Source of the DNA: Ailurus styani
Taxonomy: Eukaryota; Chordata; Mammalia; Carnivora; Ailuridae
Direction: 5' to 3'
DNA length: 64,000 bases
NCBI GenBank assembly: GCA_002007465.1
Contig: LNAC01000001.1
Span: 7,559,442 to 7,623,441 of the forward strand
Shown: positions 33,886 to 46,245 of the stretch, in pieces
Numbering within the stretch: position 1 is the stretch's first letter
Layout of the letters: every line of letters starts with the position of its first letter
Notes under the pieces: model-generated
What the model was told of the DNA's origin: nothing
The model's input: only the letters and a program-made list of their open reading frames with translations
The model's database searches: none
Made by a program: the position numbers and the translations under genes

Positions 33886-34628
33886 TTTACCAGCAAGAAA
33901 GGTCCAAAAAGAGCCAGCAACGACTTTATCACGAGGCAAGCCCACAGGTCCTGCGGGTTCGGTTGGTGAGAGTGGGAATGAAAGAGCCATGTCACCAGTG
34001 TTCGAGGACCAAACAAGGACGCTGTTAGCCTGGGCGGCTCTCCGTAAGCTAACCCGACCCGAAGCCTGAGTCAGTGTACCTGATCGGAGAAAATGAAACT
34101 TAAGAGCAGTGGATCACGGACAGCTAGCTTTCCCCCAGGAAGGCGGCCATTTCAGCTCTAGCCAATCAAATACACTTCCTTGTTTCGCTCTGGCATCTTC
34201 TCTGTAAAAACCTCTCCCCAGCTCCTGCCAGTGAAGTATTCCTAACCTTTGAATTCAAATCAACGTATGCTCAAAAAAACGTGCCTCAGTTTATCTTTTC
34301 CCCCGCTAGGGACGTTGGCCAGCATGCCACCGTCAGCCTCCTCCAGCCCTGGTGGGGACAGCGGTCTCCGGGCGGAGACGGGGAGGGGGCGCCCAGGCAG
34401 GTGGCTCGGGGACGGAGAAGGTTTCAGTCCCGGGTGCACAAAGCCTCGAAAGCCTGCTCTTGCCCGGGGCAGCTGTGGCTAGCAGCCCGAGGGCGCCCCT
34501 TCCACCCAGGGCCCCTCCAGCATCATGAAGGATGGGAGGTGGGCAGGCCTGCCCCGTCCTACCAAAATAGGTCAGGCCATTTCTTGTCACCAGGGGTCTG
34601 CAGGTCTGGCTGGGGAGTGGAATCCACG

Positions 34629-34630
34629 TT

Positions 34631-34666
<36 letters not shown>
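34629..34666 (+). repeat. (TTTC)n microsatellite at SINE tail
   Basis: This is a pure TTTC tetranucleotide run that stops at the N gap. It grew from the T-rich tail of the antisense SINE. Its true length is unknown. Confidence 0.95.
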
Positions 34667-34992
34667 NNNNNNNNNNNNNNNNNNNNNNNNNNNNNNNNNN
34701 NNNNNNNNNNNNNNNNNNNNNNNNNNNNNNNNNNNNNNNNNNNNNNNNNNNNNNNNNNNNNNNNNNNNNNNNNNNNNNNNNNNNNNNNNNNNNNNNNNNN
34801 NNNNNNNNNNNNNNNNNNNNNNNNNNNNNNNNNNNNNNNNNNNNNNNNNNNNNNNNNNNNNNNNNNNNNNNNNNNNNNNNNNNNNNNNNNNNNNNNNNNN
34901 NNNNNCCGATGCGGGGCTCGATCCCAGGACCCTGAGATCATGACCTGAGCCGAAGGCAGAGGCTTTAACCCACTGAGCCACCCAGGCGCCCA
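34632..34992 (-). mobile_element. CAN-SINE (SINEC), antisense, interrupted by an assembly gap
   Basis: The inverted head and middle are present at 34906-34992. The other end is a (TTTC)n tail at 34629-34666. The missing body lies in the gap. A 12-bp target duplication, GAATCCACGTTT, at 34620-34631 and 34993-35004 shows that the tail, gap and head are one insertion. Confidence 0.92.
34667..34905. other. Assembly gap (239 N)
   Basis: There are 239 undetermined bases between the TTTC tail and the SINE head. A complete SINE would need about 130 bp here, so the rest is probably further TTTC expansion. Confidence 0.98.
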
Positions 34993-35351
34993 GAATCCAC
35001 GTTTCCAAGGGTGGAGGCTTCTAGGTCCAGGGTAAACCAAGCCGGCCCCTGCTGAGGCACGGGGAGAAGAGGCTCAGCACCAGGCGGAGGCTCTATGTCG
35101 TGAGAACGTAGGGATTGGGGCACCAGGTGGGAGCAGGGGCTGGTAAACACCCACGGCCTTTCGAGGAAGGTCGGCGTTGATCTTGGAGAGGCAGCGTGTG
35201 GAGGCCCAGCGCCGACACGTGAACCACACACCTCAGCGCTGCATTTTCCTTCTGTCTGTTCAGTCCAAGCCATGGAAGGTCCGAGAGCCCAATAATGGGT
35301 GGCCAGCCTCCCTTAATAGCCGGGGCCCAGGTGGCGCGCGTATGCATGTGT

Positions 35352-35354
<3 letters not shown>

Positions 35355-35404
<50 letters not shown>
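35355..35404 (+). repeat. (GT)n microsatellite, about 25 units
   Basis: This is a pure dinucleotide array following GCATGTGTGCACGTG. It is likely polymorphic. Confidence 0.98.
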
Positions 35405-35405
<1 letters not shown>

Positions 35406-35409
35406 TTTA

Positions 35410-36360
35410 GGTGGCGATGTTTCCCAGACTGGGTTTGGAGCTCATGGGACTGTTCCAAGTTTAGAAAGCAAATGTGTGAAGGATGAAGGGGCTGCTGCCA
35501 GAAGGTGTGGGCTGATGCCTCTTGGTGCCTCTTCTGGAAATTAAGGAAGAAGAATTCTAGTCCAAGTCCAATGCCGCCAGCCGTGTGGTGTCGGAGAGGC
35601 ATCTCCAGCCTGGGGCTGCCACTTCTCACCTGCTGTCATTCATCACAGCCATGGCAAAGGCTCTCCCAGGGTGTGCTTTGGGGTGAGGAGGGACCCCCAT
35701 CTTCTTGGGGGTCGGATGGGGTTGGAAGATGGCAGGGGAGACTTGGAGTCTCAGGCTTATTCTTCTAGGAGCACAGAGTGAAGGCGCCTCGGGCTGTGGG
35801 CTCCTGCCTGCCTACTGTCCACCCACGGTGCTCCAGAAAATTCTCATTTGACAGAAGGATCCTGCAGCTCCATATCACTTGGACGTCTTTGCATCCAGAG
35901 CTCGAACATTCGCTGATTGTGCAGCAAGCCCTCCTTCTAGGATACCAGCCATGTTGGTTTGCCCAGAACGGAGGCTTCGGTACTGAAACCAGGACTGTTC
36001 TAGATAAGCTGGGCCAGCTGGCCACCCTCTCAGGTCCTTACTGAAGCAGCTCATCTTTTGGGGAGGGAAAGACATACCTTTTAGAAAGCCTCCTCGACGC
36101 CCGTGTGCCAAGAAAAATGGGATCAGTAACCCAATCCAGTAGTAACACTGGATGGGAAGGGGAGGGAAGCTCATCCCATCTGTTTCTGAAAAAGCAGCTT
36201 TTATTTTAACTTGCAAAACAAAGAGCGCAGGCAACTGGAGCCAGGGTTGCTGTGACTGATGGGAGTGGAGGGGAAGGGGGAACTGGGAAAAAGGAGAAGA
36301 ATTTCACACTGAATCTCTTAACCTGTTTTACAAAGAGACTCATAAAACCTTAATCTAGCC
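35410..36360. other. Intergenic, no feature recognised
   Basis: Unique-looking sequence leads up to the GC-rich segment at 36.4 kb. No exon is recognised. Confidence 0.5.
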
Positions 36361-36371
36361 CCAGAACTATC

Positions 36372-36381
36372 CTATTTATAG
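36372..36381 (+). promoter_or_regulatory. TATA/MEF2-like element CTATTTATAG
   Basis: This is an exact match to the MEF2 consensus CTA(A/T)4TAG, and TATTTATA also works as a weak TATA box. A GC-rich region starts about 30-40 bp downstream, the spacing expected of a TATA box before a transcription start. Functional status is unknown. Confidence 0.35.
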
Positions 36382-36399
36382 GCACGGTCATTGCCAGCA

Positions 36400-37110
36400 C
36401 AGCCGCCCAGAGAGCCTGCAGCCACGCCCCGGGGTGGGGTGCGGCCCAGAGCGCAGAGCAGAGCCCCCTGGGCAGGCTACCCCGGCGGGGAGGGGGGGGA
36501 CAGCCGGCCCCACACCAGGAGGCCAAGCTAGGAGCTCGCCTGAGCTTCGCGGTCTCTTACTCTTGTCTGACAGCTCGAGCACACGCCCCGCCCCGCCCCA
36601 GTCCTCAGTGGGGAAGTGGAGCCCGGGCCTGGCAAAGCCCAGAGCACCTTCCTCTCCGAGGCGACCGGCAGCTGTCGCATTTAGAGCAGAGCGTGAGGTC
36701 ACTAGCACGGTGGGCACCCTGGAGGCGTGATCGAGAACGGCTGGAGGAAGCTGAGAAGGAAGGAGGGTGGCCAACGGGTCAGGGAGGCTCCCGTGGCTTC
36801 CGGGGGAGGGGCGGCTGGGCTCCAGCGCATCTGGGAAGGCAGCAGGGGGCGCTGCGGGGAGCGCAGGCGGGGCAAGTGGCCCGCGGGAGACACGCGGTGC
36901 GGGGAGGGCAGGAAGGCGCGGGCGCCCACAGTTAAGATGAGGCATGAACTCCACCTTCGTCCCTGCCTTGGGGACAAGAAAAAGAAAACCGAAGCAAAGC
37001 CTGTCGTTCCAAAGGGCGTGCCGTCTGGCCTCCGCCTGGGGGAGGTGAGCTCAGAAAGAGGTGTGGGAGCAGTGACGCGGGGACCACGGGCCAGTCCCAG
37101 CCGGTGGCCG
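36400..37110. promoter_or_regulatory. CpG-rich segment with Sp1-type GC boxes
   Basis: The segment is enriched in CpG. Overlapping GCCCCGCCCC boxes lie at about 36585-36599, and GCGCAGGCGGGG-type runs near 36860-36930. A CTCF-like core lies inside. No exon of a known gene is recognisable, and the open frames on both strands are composition-driven. Confidence 0.45.
36841..36853 (+). promoter_or_regulatory. CTCF-like core motif
   Basis: AGCAGGGGGCGCT matches the core of the CTCF consensus (CCASYAGGGGGCGC family) in a CpG-rich setting. One candidate site does not show occupancy. Confidence 0.45.
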
Positions 37111-37159
37111 GGTGCTCCAACAGGACTGGGACAAGCCATGGCCACGGGCGCACCTTCCA

Positions 37160-38895
37160 GGTCCTGTTCTCCCCTCTTAACTCTCTCCTAGCACCGCGCC
37201 AGGGATCTGGGAATTTTTAATCTCTTCCACGCTTTAGAGAAGTAACTTGCAAATCGTAGTCTCTGCGGGAACAATGGAGAAAGAATCAAGTGTTTCCTGC
37301 TCGAAGGCAACACGTGAAAAACAGAGCAGATGCAACGAGTTTTTCATAAAGCTGAGTTTTTCCAACTTACGGGAGCGTCCTCAGTGCGGCGAGTGCGCCC
37401 CTCTGCCTCTGTTGCCCCCGTTGGATGCGCATTTCTTAGCGGACTTGCGTGACAGGAGGGTGCCCTGCTTTGTTTCGTATGTTTGTTTGTTTTAAGTTGG
37501 AAACAAACCCAGGATCAGTCCCTGATTCAACTTAAAATTAAAAGTAATTTCAGATTCCTGAAAGGCTGGGGCTGCTGAGTAGACCACAACTCTCCCTGGC
37601 TAGAAGATGTATCCGTGTAATTTGGAAGTTTGACATCGGGACATTAGGCATCAGGAAGACAGAAGCGTCTGCACCATGGGGGACCAAGACCTAACTGACT
37701 GCTCCAGAGCAGGCTGTGTCCATGGAGAAGACGGGCCCACAGAAGGCGAAGCCCGCAGCTTCCCTCCTGCCTCCTTGGCTGTGACCCTTGGAGAACGTGC
37801 ACTACTGTGGTCATGGAGGGCGGGGAAGAATTGGGAGGGGGTTTGATCGATCCTATGAGATTAGAACCTACATAGTCTTTGCAAAAGTTTGTGAAGGTTT
37901 GACGCAGATATGGGAAGGGAAGCGGGGGTGCAGGCTGGGTCAGCTATTGTCACAATGCACGTGCCGGGGCAGAGCTCCAAGGAGAACTCAGGCAGATTGG
38001 GCATATGTTAGCCTCAATGTATACAAACCATAGAGAAGTCAGAAAAAATTGGAGATAAAAAGCAAAAGGGGAAATAAGAGAAACGAGGTAGAACGTTAGA
38101 AGATCAAGTTAGAAACTCTAATGTCTGCAGAAGAGAGCCAGAGAAAGCACCCAAAGAAAATTATTAAAGAAATAATTCTTCAATTCATCTGTTAATGTGA
38201 TATCTTGAGCTGGGTGAAAGGTAAGCATGTCGGGGCCAAAACAGAACTCTGAGCCCTCCGCCCCCACTCCCTGCTTGTAACACACTCCCAACCCCCAGAC
38301 AGGCCTCCCATGCTCTCCACCTTCAGTGAAGATCATGGTCATGGGCTTGGGAGACCGAGCATGCGAGAGGAGGCAACAGCTGGCTTGCCATTTGGTCGTC
38401 TGTGACCATCTTCCCAAGTCAGGGGAACAGCCGGAGACGAAGCAGGGCTGATGCCCCCCTTTTTGGCCTGGAACCTGGGGAGGGAAAGAGTAGAAAGAAG
38501 GGTTGATGGTGAGCATAGAATCTGTTCTGTTCTGGAATTAAGAGACTCTATAACTCTTGGAATGACGGTATGGGACAGGGCGTCAGTGTCGCAGAGCTTA
38601 AGTAATGATGCCAGGAACCAAGCCGGCGGGGGAGGAGGGCGAGAGGCAGTATTTCCCTCGTCTTTTGCGGCTGGAAGTCCAGCTTGAACACACAGCCATC
38701 TCAAAATATAATAACCCCACGTTCTTACTATTTTTGTACTCGTTCCCTCTCTTGACTTTGAAGGGATCTTTTGGTCCTTGTTATATTGCTTGCATTTTTT
38801 TTTTAATGAGCATGATTTTTTTTTTCACCAAAAAAAAAAGGTCATTATGCTGAAAACATTTCTTTTTGAGTATTCTCTGTTCCATCTGGTTTGCT
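37160..38895. other. Intergenic, no feature recognised
   Basis: This is mixed to AT-rich sequence. A GTTTGTTTGTTTT run lies near 37482. Nothing coding is recognised. Confidence 0.5.
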
Positions 38896-38903
38896 TCATT
38901 AAA

Positions 38904-38942
38904 AGAAGAAGAAGAAGGAGAAGGAGAAGGAGAAGAAGAAAG
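38904..38942 (+). repeat. (AAG/GAAGGA)n purine microsatellite
   Basis: The sequence is GAAGAAGAAGAAGGAGAAGG and so on, a 39-bp pure-purine strand. Confidence 0.93.
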
Positions 38943-38944
38943 AA

Positions 38945-41900
38945 TTTCCATGCCTTTGAAAGGCAGCTCTCCTGATTCAACATCCCCAGGGCAAGAAAGC
39001 AGCGGAGAGCTGCAGGCCAGAGCCTGGGAAGGGGAGGTGCGGGTCTCCCTGCTTCCTGCCGAGGGGCCTCAGGCTGAGAGGCTCTGGGAGCCTGGCTCCT
39101 GGAGAAAGGGTCTGTGGCCAGCGGGGGGTTCAGGGAGTGCCCTGTGCTGGGGATGGGGCTTGCTTTGTAGGGCAGAACCCCGGGAGGCAGGCAAAGAATA
39201 GAATTGCCCAAAGCTATTCTGGAAGGAGATTAATGGGGGCTCCCCCTTCCCCCCACCGTCTCTATATCTGGGATTTGGAGTCAGACTTTCCCAGAACAGC
39301 AGTCTTGCCTGCTGCTTTGTCTTTATCCAGTCGTGAACTCTGCCCCCTCCCACGCTGGAGCTCGACAGAGAGAAACGGGGTGTGCACCTGGCGGGAGGCA
39401 GAGACGGGGGCGCCGTTCACGCATCCCTGCATCTGTGCTCTGAGCCGCCCCTTCCTGCAGGCTTGCGCGGTGTCTGGAGACACAGAGGTGGTCTGACACT
39501 CTCAGACCTCTTGGCATCTCGGTCCAGTGTGAGGGGACCACCGGGGAAACCCGAAAGGCGTTGGTGGAGGGCGGACTATGTGCCAGGCACCACCGGCAAA
39601 GTGGGCACAGGATGGTTTCAGGCTGGGAAGAGGGTTGCTTCTTGGAGGAAGGCCCTCTCCGCTGGGCCTCAGTGGGAGACAGCGGAGTGGCTCCTGGAGG
39701 GGGGGGGGTCCTCCCGGCTCCTCTCTGGCAGAAGCTCCCCTCTTCTTCGATGCCTGTGTCTCCTGGCCTCCAGACCTCACGGATTGATCCAGGCAGGGTG
39801 CACCTGACCTGCTTGGTCCCATCCGCATGAAACAGCACCAGATTGCTTGCTTCAGATCCCAGCTCCTTGACTGATGGGCTGGCGGAGCCAGCACCTGCTC
39901 CGTGCCTCTGTCTCTCAACAGGAAGTGGAGCCGAGCCCACCTGCCACACCGGGTCGTGCAAACATCCAATGAGAAGTGTGCGGCTCTGTGCCTGGTGCCC
40001 AGTGGGTGATGGCACCGACATACCTAGGAGATGGGAGGTATCCCAGGTCTCCACCGGCACAGCTGGCTCTGGTTCTGGTCCTTCCAAAAGGCTGACTCTC
40101 CTCTTGTTCTTGGAGTTCATAATCCAACCTGTGTTTTTATGATCAGTGCTCTTTTTGCTAGCATGGTAGTGATGGTGGTGGTCGTGTTTTGTTGCTTGCA
40201 ATGGTGTCCCAGAGGGGGGACAGGGAGGTGCAGATGGGATGGGCTAGGGGATGCCTTCTGGGGCCTGCTGGGCTCATGCCATTCAACTGGAGCACAGAGC
40301 CTTGGAAGGGGCAGCATCAGCCAGGCGGGAGAGCAGTCCGGGACCAGGATATGAGGGATCTAGGTGGCAGCCAGGATGCTGAGTGTGGGCCTTGGCACAT
40401 TGTAGGTACTCAATAGCAATTAGCTTTCACCTCCCCGCTGCCTGACACTAGCGAGCCACGCACCCCTTGCCATCCCCACACCCCCCTGGGGGCAGTGGGG
40501 GCAGCCGTTGAGCTTGAGCCTCTCCAAGACCCCTTCCAGCCTGAGAAGCTGAGTTCTCTGGGCGAAGTGATGCACTTCGTACGTGCAATTTGTGAAATAA
40601 TAATACAGCTTCTGCCAGTGTAGGCACCCTCCAGACCCCCGTGCTGGCTTCCGCCCTTGGAGCCCTCACATCCTCACTCTCCGTGGCTACACTGGGTCAT
40701 CCAGGCTGGAGAGGGGCCCACCTTCCAAACAGTAAGTGACCGAGACGCTTGTACCTGGCTTTTCTGACTCCAAATCCCTGGTGTTCAATCAGTATATTCT
40801 ACGTACTGGTGGCCTCTTTTAATGATGATTTCCCCCCCTTCTAACAGGTGAGTAACAAAGCACCCAAAGGGAAGAACTAGTCAGTGCACGCAGAAAGGAC
40901 AGTGGGCAGGGAGGGAAGGAATAAAGGACCATCAGGGAAGAGCTCTGCCAGAGCCATTTCCCCTTAATTGAGAAAGTGTTTGGAAAATACTCGCTCTCCT
41001 GCATAATGAAAGACTGTAGAAACCAGCTTATTTTAAGGTACCCAAAGCTAATGCATATGCATGTGAACACAAGCTTGGGTTCTGTCTGCCTTCTCATTTG
41101 TTTTCTCCGGATGTGTCTGCATTCAATATACAGAACAAAATGCCTCCAGCGTGGTCTGTTTCTCCTTTAAAGAAAAAAAAAAAAGCCCAAAATTTAGAAA
41201 CGCGGTATGGAACTCAAAGCTTTTAACTCATTGGCTTCATTAAAAAACAAAATGAAACGAAATAAAGTAAGGCCCCTGGTTTCCTAAAAAGGAGGTTTCG
41301 TAAAGGTCCCTGCAGGCTGCCTCCGCGTACAGCCCACCGTCCCCCGTGGGTGGTCACTACGCGCCGCCGAGCCTCCCTGGCCTGAACTCTCAAGTAGGTA
41401 TTTGCTGTGTGGACACAGAAGCGAAGAGCTCTCTCTTTAGAGAGAATCCAATTATCTGACCTTTTGTATCAAAGACGCATCTGGAGAATTATAATCATTC
41501 CGGCAGAATGGAAGATTCCAGTGGCTCTGGGTTGATCTCTGTGGCTGCATTTTAATCTCCATGATTATGCGGTTTTATTATCTCTCTAGATAAACGAGGA
41601 CGCTCTCTCTGAGATGCTCAGTGCCAGGGCGTGTGGGCCAAGCGCCCTGTGGTCTTGGGAGGGGACATTGTGTCTCCCGCTGAGATGGTTTCAGCATTGA
41701 TTCCTTGGGCCCTGGGAGGATTGCTGATCTTGCTGGCTCAGATCTTAGGTGACACCGTCTCCCACCAGCCGTGGGTACTGCTTGCATTGACCCCCTCCCC
41801 GGGCACGTTCCTCGGGCTGAATTAGCAGGTGTCTTGTCAGCCCTGGGGTGAGCAGGGGATGGTGGCCATGGTCCGGGAAAGGCTTGGATGGAGAGGAGAG

Positions 41901-43105
41901 GTGTGGTGGGGAAGGGGGTGGGGATAGTGAGTATTTCCAAAAAGGACCTGCCCTCTTTCCTCTGGTTCCCCGGTGCAGACCCCGGCTTTAGGTCTGCCTA
42001 CCCCAGGGCCCTCTACCTGGCCTCGTTTTTCCTCTGGCTTCTCTCAGTGTTTTCCTCTTGGCCCTTCTCTGTAGAACCGTCTGTGACTCCACTTCCCGTG
42101 CCACCAGGGACAGGCGGAAGCTAACCCTCACATCTCCTGACACAATGCTGGCCTCAGGGAGCTCACGGGAAGGTCACCACCCACATCACCCGTGGGGATC
42201 AGAGCAACAAGAGCAGGCTGGGTCCCCCACGGAGCATACGGAGCATAGAGGACTGAGTGTGGAGGACAGAGGCAGTGTTCTGAACTGAGTGAGGCTGAAC
42301 TGAGCTTTGAAGGGACAATGGGAAATACCTGGGTGAGGAAGGGGGTGAGAGGAGTTCTGGTCAGAAGGAACAGAGCACAGAAAGACTTGGAGGCACACGA
42401 TCCTACAATTAGGGATTCTAAGTGGTTAGACAGAAGGTGACTGTCAAAGAGAGGCACAGGTGAGGCCAGAGAGATTTGGGGGCCCGAAGACCTTCAAGGT
42501 CTCTTGATGTTAGACTCAAGGCCATGGGGTACAGTTGTGTAGATTGTGGACTGCACCATTCGAGGAGCACCCCTAAACCTGTGCAGGGCACAACCAGAAT
42601 AACAGAACAGGGCGATGCTCTACTAAGGGAAATGAACTTTATTCTAGTGGCAATGGGAATGTTTCAAAGGGTTGTGAGCAGGAGGGCTCATGATGATAAA
42701 TGTGGCTGTGGGGCGTGGGTTGGCGGAGAAAGAAGAGGCAGGAGCAGCAGCTGGAGGTGACGGGGCTGCCCTAAGGCTGTGCTGGGGAGAAAGGTGAGGG
42801 AGATGTGCTGTGTGTCAGGGGAGAGGGGCGTGCGTTCTGCAGGGCTTGGAGCCGGACAGCCTCAGTGCGCTAAATACAGAAAATGCCCAAGCCATTGTAA
42901 ACACCTTCACTGAATAACAACAGGCTTGTAAAATTAGCTTCCATTTGTCATTGCTTGTGCCACAGAGACTTTCCAGGATTTTTCTCCTCCACAGTTTCAG
43001 TGATGCTTGAGAAATTATTTTGCTTCTTGCAGATAATATGCACACTGGGAAGCATTTCCTTTTTTCACTCTCTCCTCCATGCCGATGGTCAGCACCTTCT
43101 CTCTC
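38945..43105. other. Intergenic, repeat-poor, no gene recognised
   Basis: About 4 kb has no CAN-SINE. The 292-codon minus-strand frame at 39323-40201 has no recognisable domain and no splice partners, so I do not call it. Around 42590-42720 a stretch (GAACTTTATTCTAGTGGCAA, then GTGAGCAGGAGGGCTCATG) resembles a widespread ancient repeat of uncertain family. Confidence 0.5.
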
Positions 43106-43322
43106 TCTCTCTCTCTCTCTTTTGGAGAGAGAGAGAGAGAGCTTGCATGCATGTGCGTGTGGGTGGTGGGGAGGGGAGGGCAAGAGGGAGAGAGAGATCC
43201 CCAAGAAGGCTCCATGCTCAGTGTGGAGCCTGATACAGGGCTCGATCCCATGACCCTGAGATCATGACCCGAGTCAAAATCAAGAATAGGACCCTTAACC
43301 CACTGTGCCACTCAGGCACACC
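43100..43322 (-). mobile_element. Older CAN-SINE, antisense, with (CT)n/(GA)n stretch
   Basis: A (CT)n run and a (GA)n run lie at the tail side, followed by AAGGCTCCATGCTCAGTGTG and the inverted head AACCCACTGTGCCACTCAGG. Divergence from the young copies is high. The TTTATTTATTT part has been lost. Confidence 0.8.
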
Positions 43323-43329
43323 AGTACCT

Positions 43330-44075
43330 TTTCTCTTTTATGACTTAAAGAATGAATTTGACTCCTCCAGCTCTCACGCCGTCTGAGCTCTGGATAAGCG
43401 GAAGAACTTGGATGCTTGAGATGGAGAAGCAGCTGTGCTTTGGGCCCCATGCCTGCATCCATCCCCTCCCCAGTTAGTGCTTGTGGCGATGTGGCCTCAG
43501 CCGTGGCCGGGCACCCCCAGCAGAGTTTGCTAGAGGCTGACCCCACCCCACGGCTCAGCCCCTCCCCCTCAAACTGAAAGGTTGCAATTCCCTCACCCCC
43601 TTTCTGCCCCACAGCTACCCGGAAAACAGTTCATCCTGCTGGGTTGTGTCCCTGCTGTGCTCTGCGTAATAGTGAATCTGACTGAATCTGAGTTCCTCGA
43701 GGTAGAGGTGAGGCAGAGGGAGGAAGGGTGGAGGGAAGCGAGGACCCAGGGACATGTGGGGAAGATGGGAGAGTTTCTGGGGGAAGAAAGAACTCCGGTG
43801 GCAGCGTGGCCAGAGACCCAGAGCGTGGTTTGGGGGGAACTCTCTGCACAATTTCGTGTGAGCTGGCTGATCTAACAGCAAGATCCACCCCAGTCGTGGT
43901 TCGACCCGGGGCTGTTCACCTCCTGTCTCAGAGCCGCCTGGGGGTGGCTCTCCTCCACAGAGTCACTCAGGGACCAGGGCCCCCCTGCCCGGCTCCATCC
44001 TGTCTGCATCGTCAGCGGGAAGCGAGGGGACCCAGAGGGGACAGGGGTGGCCATGGGTCCCCCTCTGACAGATCA
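43330..44075. other. Intergenic, no feature recognised
   Basis: No exon or assignable repeat is seen. Confidence 0.5.
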
Positions 44076-44079
44076 GTCC

Positions 44080-44420
44080 TGAAAATAGCACCCTCACTTA
44101 ACTTCACGGAGGTGTATTTTACACATCACGAAATCTGCCTGTTTCACATGAATAATTCAATGCTTTTTAGTAATTTTGGAACATTTTCATCACTCCCTCC
44201 CCCCATAAAATCCCATTTGTACCCCACAGGCAGTTCCTAATTTACTTTTCATCTCTACCGATTTGCCTGCTCCGAACATCTCCTATGGATAAAACCATAC
44301 CGCACGTGGTCTCTTGGGTGTGGCTTCCTTCACTGAGCCCAATGTTTTTGAGGTCCTTCCTGACACAGGTTGGGTCCGTCACTTGTTCCTTTTCAGTAGT
44401 CCCCTGTCTGCATGAATGGC
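44080..44420. mobile_element. Probable ancient L1 3'-region fragment
   Basis: ATGGATAAAACCATACCGCA, then GGCTTCCTTCACTGAGCCCA, then ATGTTTTTGAGGTCC match a common L1-derived sequence (ATGGAATCATACAATATGTGG, CTTCTTTCACTTAGCATAATG in younger copies). Orientation was not settled. Confidence 0.5.
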
Positions 44421-44424
44421 GACG

Positions 44425-45935
44425 CCGTCCCTCCTGCTTCCCTTCCCAGAACTCCAGTCACATGGCCAAACCCAGGCGCAAGGGGGGCCGGGAAAGGTAG
44501 TCCGAGAGCTGGAAGGAAGGCACCTGCTGCGAACAGATACGGAGCACTGAGCATTCCCTCGCTGCCACAGACCATACCTTGAGGGCCGGAGGGGATCTCG
44601 GGGACAGGAACATAACTGTTCCTCTGCTCTGCGTGACTGCAGACTTCCTCAGGCCTTGGAGGAAGGGTCTCTGCAGATCTTGCCCAACTCCTCCGAGGCA
44701 GGGAGACGCGTGGGTCACAGTTAGTGGCATCCTTTCGAGTGCACTTGAAACAGTTCTTGAGAGGGACCTTCGGGGTCGGGGGGGGAGGAGGCTCTAAAGA
44801 CACCGTTTCGTGCTTTCCCCCTTCCACTTCGGCAGCTTCTTGTTGACTCTGCTTTGCTGCTGATGCATAGCCATCAGCCCCCAGCCCAGAGTCGGGACGC
44901 ATAATTCCAGAAGGAATATCCACTCTCCTTACACTTGGAATAGTCATCAAGGGGGGAAATGACTTTCAGAAGAAGCGTGGTCTTTGTAGGAGGGGGAAAG
45001 AAATTGCACCCTGGGCCCTTCCCGAAGTCGATGGGGCTGCCAGAAGCTGGGGGTGGGGAGGAGGAGGGCAGGTCAGGGGAGGGAGCTACTGCCAGTGCAG
45101 CCTGGGAGTTATTTCAGGACACGTCTCACCCTGGCTCTCTTTGATTCCCAGCAGGGTTTTTCACTTAACATTAATCATTTGGCCAGAACCGGGAGGCTAA
45201 TTCCTTCATGGACCAGGGAAGCTTTCCAGGCCGGAGAATTCCATCCCCTTCCATCAGAGGCCCAGCTGCCCACGCAGACCTGCGGGTGGCCGGTTTCTCC
45301 GGCCGCTGGGGCCCCGCACCTGCTCTGCGGAGCTCACACACTGACGTGGGGTGCCAGGCATCTTAACGACAGAAAGAAGTCTTGCCGTTTCTTCCCTTCG
45401 GAGGCGGGTTGCTGGAAATGGGGCAGAGATCCCGTCTGTTTTCCGGAGGGTGGGGGCGTGGGGCTTCTAGAAAATCCTGCAAATCACTCTGAGGAGTCAT
45501 CCACAGAGTTGCTCTGCCCTGTCCAGGAATTCTTGTCCTGCCACAAAGTGTCCATCTGGGGACGGTCAAGAGGAAGAAAGAGTGTGGTGGCGTTTTGCCG
45601 AAACTTTGCGGTCATTTCTTAGGAAAGCAGCTCCATCTTCTCAAGTCCTGCAAAACGGCAATGTGGAATGTTTGGCTTCATACCTGGTTCAGTCCCCTTA
45701 TTTTAAAGGCCGGGAGGACAGGAGGGAGCGAGTCTGTGTTGGAGCTGGAAGGAAAACACCGCAGGTCTTGTTTCGTGCTTCGAGAGCCTGCATCAGACCT
45801 CAGCTTCCACTCTACACGAAGGAGCAGGTGGGCAGCCCGTGTTTGGATAGACTCTGCTCCGCACTAGCAACTGTTTGCAGCATGGTTCCTATGTTCTCCG
45901 GTAATCCCCCAGCCCCCTAGCGGCACACTCCGGTT
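44425..45935. other. Intergenic, no gene recognised
   Basis: Mixed unique sequence. The open frames (up to 189 codons at 45053-45622) show no recognisable protein. Confidence 0.5.
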
Positions 45936-45939
45936 ATTT

Positions 45940-46050
45940 CCCCTATATGGACTGAGGAAATTAAATTGAGTACCTCTCTGGAGGTCACACAGCAGGCAGG
46001 AAAGAGAGTCTGGATTTGAATCCAGGTCTGCCTCATGCCCAAGCCTGGGT
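45940..46050 (-). repeat. MIR, antisense
   Basis: GACTGAGGAAATTAAATTGAG, then GAGGTCACACAGCAGGCAGG, then GGATTTGAATCCAGGTCTGCC is the classic reverse-strand MIR layout. Confidence 0.75.
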
Positions 46051-46177
46051 TCTTTGCACCACATCATGGATGAAGGGTTCCTGACATTCTAACCCTACAG
46101 GGCTCCTGTATCCTGTGCCAAGCTGTGAAGTGTTGCATGGCCCCAGGTGGAAGCAGCCACAGGTGACCAAAATGATG

Positions 46178-46245
46178 GGCTGCTGCTTCTGCTGCTGCTG
46201 CTTCTTCTTCTTCTTCTTCTTCTTCTTCTTCTTCTTCTTCTTCTC
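46178..46245 (+). repeat. (TGC)n-(TTC)n compound microsatellite
   Basis: CTGCTTCTGCTGCTGCTGC passes into about 14 TTC units. It abuts the tail side of an old antisense SINE. Confidence 0.95.

Noticed and set aside
34281..35040. 220- and 235-codon frames across 34.3-35.0 kb
   Set aside because: They span the 239-bp N gap and SINE/TTTC sequence.
36388..36954. 188-codon minus-strand frame in the CpG segment
   Set aside because: Pro/Ala/Gly/Arg-rich, no domain and a competing frame on the other strand.
39323..40201. 292-codon minus-strand frame
   Set aside because: No recognisable motif, no flanking splice pattern and no CpG promoter. Compositional chance is the simpler explanation.
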